A stretch of 64,000 nucleotides of DNA from an uncultured Oscillibacter sp. (GTDB lineage Bacteria > Bacillota > Clostridia > Oscillospirales > Oscillospiraceae). Under the pieces are notes generated by a model. The model was given only the letters and a program-made list of their open reading frames with translations, did not search any database and was not told the DNA's origin. The position numbers and the translations under genes were made by a program. Shown here one piece after another: positions 1 to 6,600 of this stretch. The stretch covers positions 40,937 to 104,936 of the forward strand of contig CAJUDW010000005.1 in assembly GCA_910584995.1 (NCBI GenBank), given 5' to 3'. Numbering within the stretch: position 1 is the stretch's first letter; each line of letters opens with the position of its first letter.

Positions 1-1403
1 GTATGGTCGTGGTCAAGGATATGTCCCGGTTTGGCCGGAACTATCTGGAGGTCGGACTTTATACGGAAATCCGCTTTCCCGAGATGGGCGTCCGCTTCAT
101 TGCCGTCAATGATGGCGTGGACAGCGAAGATCAAAGCTCTAATGACTTCACGCCTTTCCGCAACATCATAAATGAATGGTACGCGAAGGACACGAGCAAA
201 AAGATTCGGGCCGTATTCCGTAATAAGGGGATGTCCGGCCAGCGGCTGTCTACAAATGCCCCCTATGGCTACACCAGGGGCGAGGACGGCCACCTTCTGA
301 TTGACGAGGAAACCGCGCCGGTGGTGGAGCTGATTTTCCAGTTATGCGTAGAGGGCAACGGCCCCGGCAAAATTGCCCGGATACTGAAAGAGCGGGGAAT
401 CCCCACACCGGGGACCATTGAATTTCAGCGTACAGGCCGAACCCGCCACTATCATCCAGATGACCCGTGTCGCTGGGTATCTGATACCGTAGCGGACATT
501 TTGGAGCAGGATTCCTACCTGGGCCGTACGACTAACTTCAAGACGGCCAAGCTCTCCTATAAGTCCAAGAAGAAAATTGCCAATCCCCCGGAGAAATGGG
601 TGATTATTGAAAATACCCATAAGGCCATCATTGACCCGGAAACCTGGGAGATCGTGCAGAAGGCCAGGGAGCAGCGCCGCCGCCCCACAAAAATGGGGAA
701 AATGGGAATGTTCTCCGGGCTGGCATACTGCGCCGACTGTGGTGCAAAGCTGTACCATTGCCGGGCGGCCGCATGGACACATGAACAGGAATGTTATACC
801 TGTTCCACTTATCGGGGGAAGAAAGGTTGCTCTGCACACTATATCCGGGCCGTGGTCCTGGAACGGCTGGTGCTTCAAAACCTGCAAAGGGTAGTGGCCT
901 ATGCCCAGGAGGACGAGGACGAGTTTGTACGGCGTGTCATGGAAAACAAAACCGCCGTACAGCGGGCGGAGCAGGAACAGGCCAAGCGGACCCTGGAAAA
1001 GCAGGAGCGGCGGGTCAACGAGTTGGACGCCATCATCCAGAGGCTCTACGAGGACCACGTTATGGGCAAGCTGACCGCCGAACGGTTTGCGAAGCTGTCC
1101 GAGGGCTACGAAAAGGAACAGTCAGACTTGAAACAGTCTGTTGAAACCCTCCGGGGTATCGTAAATGTCGCCGAGACCCAGGCCGTCAATGTCCAGAACT
1201 TTCTGAAAATCGTGAAGAAGTACACCGAGCCCGCCGAACTGACCCCGGCAATCCTGCGGGAGTTTGTGGAGAAGGTGGTGGTTCACGCCCCGGACAAGTC
1301 CAGCGGTCACCGTGTCCAGCGGATCGACGTACATTATACTTTCATTGGGGAGATCGACTTGTCCCCGGAGTACAGCAAGTACGAGAAAGAGACAACCGCA
1401 TGA
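1..1403 (+). CDS. Large serine recombinase, 5'-truncated by window edge
   Basis: This is a site-specific DNA recombinase of the large serine family, the enzyme that integrates and excises mobile elements. The frame is open through the window edge, so the catalytic serine region lies upstream and the ATG at position 3 is internal. The visible part begins in the resolvase domain (KDMSRFGRN, then a GVRFIAVND segment). It continues into the recombinase domain (NAPYGY, 'GPGKIARIL') and a zinc ribbon with CADCGAKLYH and a later Cys pair near residues 240-285. A Glu/Lys-rich coiled coil follows at about 310-400, then a C-terminal segment like DUF4368. Such proteins are typical of conjugative or mobilizable elements of gut Firmicutes. 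A tRNA cluster starts 76 bases downstream, so this is probably one end of an integrated element. The family call is firm; the element type is not known. Confidence 0.9.
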   Translation, partial: MVVVKDMSRFGRNYLEVGLYTEIRFPEMGVRFIAVNDGVDSEDQSSNDFTPFRNIINEWYAKDTSKKIRAVFRNKGMSGQRLSTNAPYGYTRGEDGHLLIDEETAPVVELIFQLCVEGNGPGKIARILKERGIPTPGTIEFQRTGRTRHYHPDDPCRWVSDTVADILEQDSYLGRTTNFKTAKLSYKSKKKIANPPEKWVIIENTHKAIIDPETWEIVQKAREQRRRPTKMGKMGMFSGLAYCADCGAKLYHCRAAAWTHEQECYTCSTYRGKKGCSAHYIRAVVLERLVLQNLQRVVAYAQEDEDEFVRRVMENKTAVQRAEQEQAKRTLEKQERRVNELDAIIQRLYEDHVMGKLTAERFAKLSEGYEKEQSDLKQSVETLRGIVNVAETQAVNVQNFLKIVKKYTEPAELTPAILREFVEKVVVHAPDKSSGHRVQRIDVHYTFIGEIDLSPEYSKYEKETTA

Positions 1404-1478
1404 CGCTCTCGCATCATGCGGCTGTCTCCCGCCAGGAAAACTTCTTTATCAGGGTTCCCCTTAGGCGGTCTTCTTTTT

Positions 1479-1555
1479 TGGTGGAGACTACTGGACTCGA
1501 ACCAGTGGCCTCATGCGTGTGAAGCATGCGCTCTAACCAGCTGAGCTAAGCCTCC
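1479..1555 (-). tRNA. tRNA-Val (CAC)
   Basis: A 77-base cloverleaf on the minus strand. The 5' acceptor strand GGAGGCT pairs with AGTCTCC (one G-U), followed by discriminator A and an encoded CCA. The anticodon loop TTCACAC gives anticodon CAC, reading GUG. The T arm carries GGTTCGAGTCC. It is the last gene of a Met-Glu-Val tRNA operon read leftwards. Confidence 0.93.
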
Positions 1556-1566
1556 AATTATGTGTT

Positions 1567-1600
1567 CCCGTAAGACGCCGCTAATCAGGCGTCTTACGGG
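1567..1600 (-). repeat. Perfect 13-bp inverted repeat between two tRNA genes
   Basis: CCCGTAAGACGCC and its exact reverse complement flank an 8-base loop between tRNA-Glu and tRNA-Val. There is no T-run after it on the minus strand. It is therefore more likely a processing or partial-termination hairpin in the tRNA transcript than a full terminator; this role is inferred. Confidence 0.6.
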
Positions 1601-1601
1601 C

Positions 1602-1676
1602 TGGTGACCCGTACGGGATTCGAACCCATGTTACAGCCGTGAAAGGGCCGTGTCTTAACCACTTGACCAACGGGCC
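1602..1676 (-). tRNA. tRNA-Glu (TTC)
   Basis: A 75-base cloverleaf on the minus strand. The acceptor GGCCCGT pairs with ACGGGTC (one G-U), then discriminator A and encoded CCA. The anticodon loop CTTTCAC gives TTC. It is the middle gene of the three-tRNA operon. The 167 bases between it and tRNA-Met hold two hairpins (around 1816-1834 and in the AT-rich part near 1757-1785) and no gene. Confidence 0.93.
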
Positions 1677-1843
1677 GTCGTCGGGGCGAAATCCGCTCCG
1701 ATTTGTTTCCGCCTCCAGCGAAAACTGTGTCGTGCTCCTTTGCCCTCCCCTTTCTCAAAATCTGCGGATTTTTGAGAAATATTCAAGGAACGGAGAAGGA
1801 AGAACGAGTTCCACGAAGCGCCGGAAGGCGCTTCATGGAATAT

Positions 1844-1920
1844 TGGTAGCGGCACCTGGATTTGAACCGGGGACACTGCGGGTATGAACCGCATGCTCTA
1901 GCCAACTGAGCTATGCCGCC
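1844..1920 (-). tRNA. Elongator tRNA-Met (CAT)
   Basis: A 77-base cloverleaf on the minus strand with acceptor GGCGGCA, anticodon loop TTCATAC (CAT) and encoded CCA. The first acceptor pair is G-U and the D arm reads GCTCAGTTGG, as in elongator tRNA-Met rather than initiator tRNA. The T stem has one apparent C-A mismatch. It is the first gene of the tRNA operon. Confidence 0.92.
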
Positions 1921-1949
1921 AAACTTCTTGCCCATGATGGGCACGGATA

Positions 1950-1979
1950 ACTATACCAGAGAAAGGGGGGATTTGTCAA
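1950..1979 (-). promoter_or_regulatory. Sigma-A promoter of the tRNA operon
   Basis: On the minus strand TTGACA (1974-1979) and TATAGT (1950-1955) are separated by 18 bases, with an extended TGG before the -10. It lies just upstream of tRNA-Met and points towards it. Confidence 0.75.
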
Positions 1980-2031
1980 CCCCTGTTCAGAAAAAAATAC
2001 AAAAAATTTCATGGCCCTTGAAAATAACCGT

Positions 2032-2059
2032 TTGCATCCGGCGGGAAGTGTTGTATACT
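2032..2059 (+). promoter_or_regulatory. Sigma-A promoter of greA
   Basis: TTGCAT (2032-2037), a 16-base spacer and TATACT (2054-2059). It implies a leader of about 105 bases before the greA start. It is back-to-back with the tRNA promoter. Confidence 0.65.
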
Positions 2060-2173
2060 ACCCTTATAAAAGCCTTTGCCGCGGCTGGCGGAGCAGGTCT
2101 AAGCGAGCGGATAGGCCCCGTTTCCTGCCACACCACGCTCCGGCGTTATCTTTGGCAGCAAGGAGTGATTCCT

Positions 2174-2677
2174 GTGTATGACGAACTGACAGAGGTTGAT
2201 TTGAAGAAAATGCGGGAGGAGATCGACTACCGCACCCGGGTCCTGCGGCCCCAGCTGATTGAGGAAGTCCAGACTGCCCGGGCTTTTGGCGATCTCAGTG
2301 AGAATTTTGAATATAAATGCGCGAAGCAGGCTAAGAATCGCAATGACAGCCGTATCCGCTACCTGGAACGGATGATCCGCACCGCCAAGGTCATTACGGC
2401 GGCAGACGCCGGGGATGCCGTGGGCCTTTTTGACAAAGTGACCGTATTCAACGAACTTCTCCACAGGGAAATGACCCTGCGGATTGTCACCACCCTCCGG
2501 CAGGATGCCTTGAAGGGCTTGATCAGCAAGGAGTCCCCGGTGGGGAAAGCCCTGCTGGGCCGTAAGGCTGGGGACAAGGTGCAGGTGGAGGCGGCCCAGG
2601 GGACGCGGTATACTATGGAAATCCTCTCCGTGGAAAAAGGGGAGGACGACGAGAGCCTGGATATCAGCGCCTATTAA
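2174..2677 (+). CDS. greA: Transcription elongation factor GreA
   Basis: GreA rescues stalled RNA polymerase by stimulating transcript cleavage through its N-terminal coiled coil. The 167 residues match the usual GreA length. The tip motif FGDLSENFEY (about residue 39; family consensus GDLSENAEY) keeps the acidic Asp and Glu that hold the catalytic metal. The C-terminal FKBP-like half has the family motif SPVGKALLGRKAGD. The GTG start at 2174 is chosen because AAGGAG lies 8 bases upstream; the frame stays open further upstream but with no better ribosome site. It is a single-gene unit with its own promoter, followed by a hairpin at 2680. The sequence is somewhat divergent from ordinary GreA (Phe for Ala in the tip, Cys in the coil), so a lineage-specific Gre paralogue is possible. 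Confidence 0.88.
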   Translation: MYDELTEVDLKKMREEIDYRTRVLRPQLIEEVQTARAFGDLSENFEYKCAKQAKNRNDSRIRYLERMIRTAKVITAADAGDAVGLFDKVTVFNELLHREMTLRIVTTLRQDALKGLISKESPVGKALLGRKAGDKVQVEAAQGTRYTMEILSVEKGEDDESLDISAY

Positions 2678-2679
2678 AA

Positions 2680-2740
2680 GGCGGGACGCCGGACGCGGGA
2701 GGGAAGATGGGCCTCCCGGCATGTCCGGCGTCCTGCCCTT
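2680..2740 (+). terminator. Hairpin after greA, probable terminator
   Basis: A 15-bp stem with one mismatch (arms at 2680-2694 and 2723-2737) encloses a second GC-rich stem and is followed by CTTATT. The weak T-run lowers certainty. It sits between two genes that converge. Confidence 0.5.
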
Positions 2741-2787
2741 ATTGTACGCACTGCTCCCAGGATTCTGATGGGCCCGCCTGCGGAATG

Positions 2788-3438
2788 TCAGAATATACCT
2801 TTTAATAAAAAGGCAGACAGGATGCAGACTGCAAGGATTAAAACCGGCAGGACCGCTCCGCCGTGGCCGGCATGGGGCTCCCTGGCCTTCGGTTCCGCTT
2901 CAAGCAGGCGGGAACGCCGCAGGGCCGCCGCGGCGGGCTGGTACAGGAGCGCCGTCAACGCCGCGTTCAGTCCGCCCTTGACGAGGTTGAAGGGCAGGAA
3001 TACCGGGAGCAGCAGCGCGGCGGCCGCCTCCCTTGTGCAGCCCATGTAGATGGGCGCGATGAAATAGTTCCAAAGCAGCATCACCGGCACCATGCAGGCC
3101 CAGCCCCACAAAAGCCCGGGTAGGGCGCCCTGCCGCCCCTGCTTCCGCCTGTATGCGAAAGCGGCGGTGCAGGCAAAGGCGCAGCTGGAGATGACGTTCA
3201 TCATGAAGCCCAGGACGCCGTTTTCACTGACGGTCAGCATCTCCGCGAAAGAAACCGCCAGCGTGACCTTGAACGCGGGAAGAGGCCCCAAAAGCAGGCC
3301 GCAGACGGCGATCACAATGTCTTTGGGATCGTACTTCAAAAAGAGTACCAGCGGGATGCGCCCTACGGCCGCCGCGGCGTAGGCCAGGGCGCAGAACATG
3401 CCGAGGATGGTCAGTCCCCTTGTTTTGCTTTTCATCAT
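2788..3438 (-). CDS. ribU: Riboflavin ECF transporter S component RibU
   Basis: RibU is the membrane substrate-binding (S) subunit of an energy-coupling-factor transporter that imports riboflavin using a shared EcfAA'T module, which is not in this window. The 217-residue product has about six hydrophobic segments. It carries the RibU signatures KYDPKDI near residue 37 and PFNLVKGGLNA near residue 150, both of which contribute to the flavin site in the family. The identification is strongly supported by the FMN riboswitch 150 bases upstream. AGGAGG (3450-3455) precedes a TTG at 3441 and ATGs at 3438 and 3435; the first ATG with good spacing (11 bases) was taken, though the TTG is possible. It is a single-gene unit expressed only when FMN is low. 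Confidence 0.92.
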   Translation of the reverse strand: MMKSKTRGLTILGMFCALAYAAAAVGRIPLVLFLKYDPKDIVIAVCGLLLGPLPAFKVTLAVSFAEMLTVSENGVLGFMMNVISSCAFACTAAFAYRRKQGRQGALPGLLWGWACMVPVMLLWNYFIAPIYMGCTREAAAALLLPVFLPFNLVKGGLNAALTALLYQPAAAALRRSRLLEAEPKAREPHAGHGGAVLPVLILAVCILSAFLLKGIF

Positions 3439-3456
3439 CAATCAAAATACCTCCTG

Positions 3457-3499
3457 AAAAGAATAACACCTGAAAGGTACGGAATGACTTTCAGGTGTT
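3457..3499 (-). terminator. Terminator of the FMN riboswitch expression platform
   Basis: On the minus strand a perfect 12-bp stem (AACACCTGAAAG and its complement, 3465-3476 and 3488-3499) is followed at once by ATTCTTTT. It stands between the FMN aptamer and the ribU ribosome site, so it is the likely off switch when FMN is bound. The AGGAGG of ribU begins only 2 bases after the T-run. Confidence 0.85.
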
Positions 3500-3595
3500 T
3501 TGTGATTCAGGTGTATTGAACGTGTCAACAGAGCGGGCCTGGAGATTTGGAGGAAACGTGCGGGCAGCCGGGTTTATCCCGGCCGTTTCAACACA

Positions 3596-3710
3596 CCTTC
3601 TTCAAATCCAGACTATACTGTCGGTTTTGGAATTTCACCAAATCAGCGCGTTCATGTGCGCGCTCGCGGACTTTACCGCCGATCGGGAATTTCACCCTGC
3701 CCTGAAGACA
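3596..3710 (-). ncRNA. FMN riboswitch (RFN element)
   Basis: The minus strand carries the conserved RFN core in order: TTCAGGGCAGGGTGAAATTC, then CCGATCGGCGGTAAAG, GTCCGCGAGC, TTGGTGAAATTCC, CCGACAGTATAGTCTGGAT and GAAGAAGG. Every conserved block of the six-stem FMN aptamer is present. It is preceded by a consensus promoter and followed by a terminator and ribU. This is a transcriptional off switch for riboflavin uptake. Confidence 0.97.
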
Positions 3711-3735
3711 TCGCCGTTATTCAGTTGTTTACAGC

Positions 3736-3764
3736 AGTATAGCAGGGCATGGAGGCCTTGTCAA
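3736..3764 (-). promoter_or_regulatory. Sigma-A promoter of the FMN riboswitch/ribU unit
   Basis: On the minus strand TTGACA (3759-3764), 17 bases, TATACT (3736-3741): a near-perfect promoter. Transcription would start about 20 bases before the aptamer. The stretch 3765-4030 on its far side is AT-rich and holds no gene that I can support. Confidence 0.88.
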
Positions 3765-4051
3765 CCGGGGGAACGCCTGAACCCTTTTAAGAAAAGTGTT
3801 GCTGGATATAAACTCCGCCGGCTTCACTAATCTGACACAATCCTTAGGGAACAGGCCAAGGGCAATTCCAACTTATTTCTTATCTTTGCAATAGGCAGAA
3901 AAATATGTATTGTTATAGTAAAGGGGTGGGTGTTTCAAAATTGCCCTAGCATTGCAACTGCCCGTTGCGCATGTGTTCAGCAGGCTATATAGAAGTCAAT
4001 CGAGTATTTTAGTATCATTTACCTATCATAAATAAGGAGGAAATAAGACCT

Positions 4052-4516
4052 ATGATTTTTTCAGAAAAACTTCTGACGCTGCGAAAGGCAAAAGGCATAA
4101 CACAAGAGCAATTAGCTGAGAAACTTGATGTCTCCAGACAGTCTATTTCTAAATGGGAAAGCGGCCAATCTGCTCCTGAATTGGAAAAAATTGTAGCGTT
4201 GAGCACAATTTTTGACGTTTCCACTGACTACCTGCTGAAATCATCGGAAATTGATGATTTATCTGTGAAAACTGAAATGCTGGAAAAACAACAACAGCAG
4301 ATGCTTGTTCGTGAACAACGGCAGCACCAGATTTGGGTTTGTATTCTATACACGATTGCTGTGTATCTGATATTCTTTGCAATATGCTTTGTTGAACATG
4401 ACCTTCGTTTTTCCTTGGAAGCAGATGTATTTGGAAAACCGGTTATATTGGCGGAATTTTTCATCACAGCTGCTGTCGTTATCGTTATTTGGGTCCGAAA
4501 ACTTGGGAAAAGCTAA
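4052..4516 (+). CDS. XRE-family HTH regulator with C-terminal membrane segments
   Basis: The 154-residue protein opens with a complete Cro/C1 helix-turn-helix (residues 5-60: LRKAKGITQEQLAEKLDVSR, then QSISKWESGQ and PELEKIV). A Gln-rich helical linker (about 75-95) and two hydrophobic segments (about 95-115 and 130-148) follow, so it is probably a membrane-tethered transcription regulator. AAGGAGG at 4034-4040 sets the ATG start. The gene and its flanks (3840-4560) are clearly more AT-rich than the surrounding DNA, and no gene beside it is co-oriented closely enough to be an operon partner. Recent acquisition is likely. Its target is unknown; the divergent or downstream genes give no clear hint. 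Confidence 0.88.
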   Translation: MIFSEKLLTLRKAKGITQEQLAEKLDVSRQSISKWESGQSAPELEKIVALSTIFDVSTDYLLKSSEIDDLSVKTEMLEKQQQQMLVREQRQHQIWVCILYTIAVYLIFFAICFVEHDLRFSLEADVFGKPVILAEFFITAAVVIVIWVRKLGKS

Positions 4517-4533
4517 TAGCATAAAGGGGAGAT

Positions 4534-4566
4534 ATAGTGGCCTTCAGTTTGAAGGCCACTATGTTT
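4534..4566 (+). terminator. Rho-independent terminator after the XRE gene
   Basis: A perfect 12-bp stem (ATAGTGGCCTTC, loop AGTTT, complement) followed by GTTTAT. From 4567 to 4828 there is no gene that I can support. Confidence 0.75.
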
Positions 4567-4828
4567 ATGCACGCTGTCCCGCTATTTCGACGGAGAATTT
4601 GAAAAATTGAGCACTGACAACACCAATCTGACAAGGGACAACGCCTGCCCGGCGGCCTTTCTGCCGGGGGCTCCCTGCGCCATGCAGGCCGCTGGGGAGG
4701 GCCAGGATCCTGTTTTTGCCCATAGTGTGCATCCCGACTGTCTATACCGTCTGCGGGCAGCATAGAATTTTTCAGCCCCGGATTCAACTGCCGGTTTACA
4801 ACCCCGCGCCGGGCCGGAGAGATTTCAA

Positions 4829-4857
4829 TTGACTAACCTCCTTCTATCCAATATAAT
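4829..4857 (+). promoter_or_regulatory. Sigma-A promoter of the heterodimeric ABC exporter operon
   Basis: TTGACT (4829-4834), 17 bases, TATAAT (4852-4857), ending 36 bases before the first ABC start codon. A near-consensus promoter. Confidence 0.85.
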
Positions 4858-4893
4858 AATTGGAAAACGCTTGCGGAGGGGAGAATTTGCCGG

Positions 4894-6600
4894 ATGGGAA
4901 CCGTATTGGGGTATCTGCGTCCTTATTCCCGCAGGGTGGCTGTCGGAGTAACGTTCAAATTTACGGCCGCTATCCTGGAACTGATCCTGCCGCTCCTGCT
5001 GGAGCATGTCATTGACGTGGCCGTTCCGGCGGAGGATCTTCCCGCCATTTGGCACTGCGGTTTTCTTATGGCTGCCCTGGCCCTGGGAGCGGCCTTGTGC
5101 AACGTTACCGCCAACCGCATGGCCGCCTGGGTTTCTATGGAGGTCACAAGGACCCTCCGCAGGGATCTGTACAGCCGGACGCAGCATCTCTCCTGCGCCC
5201 AGACGGATCGGTTTACCCAGTCCTCCCTGGTGTCCCGGCTGACCAACGATACCTATAATGTACATCAGATGTTTGACAAGGTGCAGCGGGGCGGCATCCG
5301 GGCCCCTATGCTGGTGCTGGGAGGCTTGGTGCTGACCTTCCTGCTGGAGCCGGCTTTGGCTATGGTCCAGCTGGCGGTGAGTCTTCTGACCTTTTTCACC
5401 ATCTGGCGGGTTACCCGCCGGGGGATTCCCCGCTACGCCCAGGCCCAGGCCGCTACTGACACGGTGGTCCGGGTCCTGCGGGAGAACGCCTCCGGTGTCC
5501 GGGTCATCAAGGCTCTGGCCTGCCAGGGCCGGGAGCAGGCCCGGTTCGGATCTGCCAGCGAAAATGCCCGCCGGACGGAGGAAGCCGCCGGGGCCGCCAT
5601 GGCAATGGCAAACCCCATTACCGATTTCCTGCTGAATGCCGGACTGGTGTTGGTCATTGCCGTAGGCGCGGTGCGGGTCAATGCCGGACAGATGCCGGCA
5701 GGGCAGATTGTGGGCTTTTTGTCCTATTTCGCCTTAATTCAGAATGCCACGCTGGGTGTAGCGAAAATTTTCCTCCGGATCAGCAAGGGCGCGGCATCCT
5801 CCCGCCGTTTGGAGGAAGTGCTGTTGGCTCCGGACAGCCAGCCGGTTCAGCCTCATGGGGAGACTTCCCCGGCAGAACTGGGGATGGAAAATGTCTCCTT
5901 CTCTTATTTAGGGGTGGAGCAGGATCTCTCCGATGTGAACTTCTCCCTGGGGAAGGGGGAGACCCTGGGGATTCTGGGCCCCATCGGCAGCGGCAAGAGC
6001 ACCCTGATCTCCCTGCTGCTGCGGCTGTACGACGCGGACGCAGGCGTGGTCTGGGTGGGAGGCCGGGATGTGCGGAGCCTCTCCCGGCAGAAGCTGCGGG
6101 ATTTCGGCGTGGTGTTCCAGAACGAAGCCCTGCTGAGCGACACCGTTTATGAAAATATCTCCTTCCTCCGAGGGCTTTCCCGGGAGGATGTGACAGCCGC
6201 CGCCAAAACCGCCCAGGCCTGGGGGTTTATTGAAAAGCTGCCGGAGGGCCTGGACACCTATGTGGATATCCGGGGAGCTAACCTGTCCGGCGGACAGCGC
6301 CAGCGGCTCCTGATTGCCAGGGCCCTGGCGGCGAAGCCCGGCGTCCTGATTCTGGACAGCGCCGACAGCGCCTTGGACTACCGCACTGCTGCCGCCCTAC
6401 GGATGGCAATCCGCCGGGATTTCCCCGGCGTGACCCTGGTGATCATCTCCGAGCGGGTGGCCTCCCTCCGGGACGCCCACCGCATCCTGGTCCTGGAGGA
6501 GGGCCGCGTTGCCGCCCAGGGCTCCCATGAGGAACTGCTGGAAAGCTGCGGCCGCTACCGCCGGGCGGCGGAACTGCAAAAAGGAGGGGCGGGGCTATGA
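4894..6600 (+). CDS. ABC exporter subunit with degenerate catalytic residues
   Basis: This 568-residue half-transporter has an N-terminal six-helix exporter domain (about 10-310) and a C-terminal ATPase domain. The Walker A motif GPIGSGKST (about residue 363) and the signature LSGGQRQR are intact. The Walker B reads ILDSADSALD, with Ser where the catalytic Glu normally stands. The switch region reads IISERVAS, with Glu in place of the H-loop His. This pattern marks the degenerate partner of a heterodimeric exporter (compare TM287/288 and BmrC/BmrD). It overlaps the next ABC gene by 4 bases (ATGA), so the two are translationally coupled. GGAGGGGAG lies upstream of the ATG. The substrate cannot be read from sequence; drugs or lipids are the usual cargo of this class. 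Confidence 0.92.
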   Translation: MGTVLGYLRPYSRRVAVGVTFKFTAAILELILPLLLEHVIDVAVPAEDLPAIWHCGFLMAALALGAALCNVTANRMAAWVSMEVTRTLRRDLYSRTQHLSCAQTDRFTQSSLVSRLTNDTYNVHQMFDKVQRGGIRAPMLVLGGLVLTFLLEPALAMVQLAVSLLTFFTIWRVTRRGIPRYAQAQAATDTVVRVLRENASGVRVIKALACQGREQARFGSASENARRTEEAAGAAMAMANPITDFLLNAGLVLVIAVGAVRVNAGQMPAGQIVGFLSYFALIQNATLGVAKIFLRISKGAASSRRLEEVLLAPDSQPVQPHGETSPAELGMENVSFSYLGVEQDLSDVNFSLGKGETLGILGPIGSGKSTLISLLLRLYDADAGVVWVGGRDVRSLSRQKLRDFGVVFQNEALLSDTVYENISFLRGLSREDVTAAAKTAQAWGFIEKLPEGLDTYVDIRGANLSGGQRQRLLIARALAAKPGVLILDSADSALDYRTAAALRMAIRRDFPGVTLVIISERVASLRDAHRILVLEEGRVAAQGSHEELLESCGRYRRAAELQKGGAGL

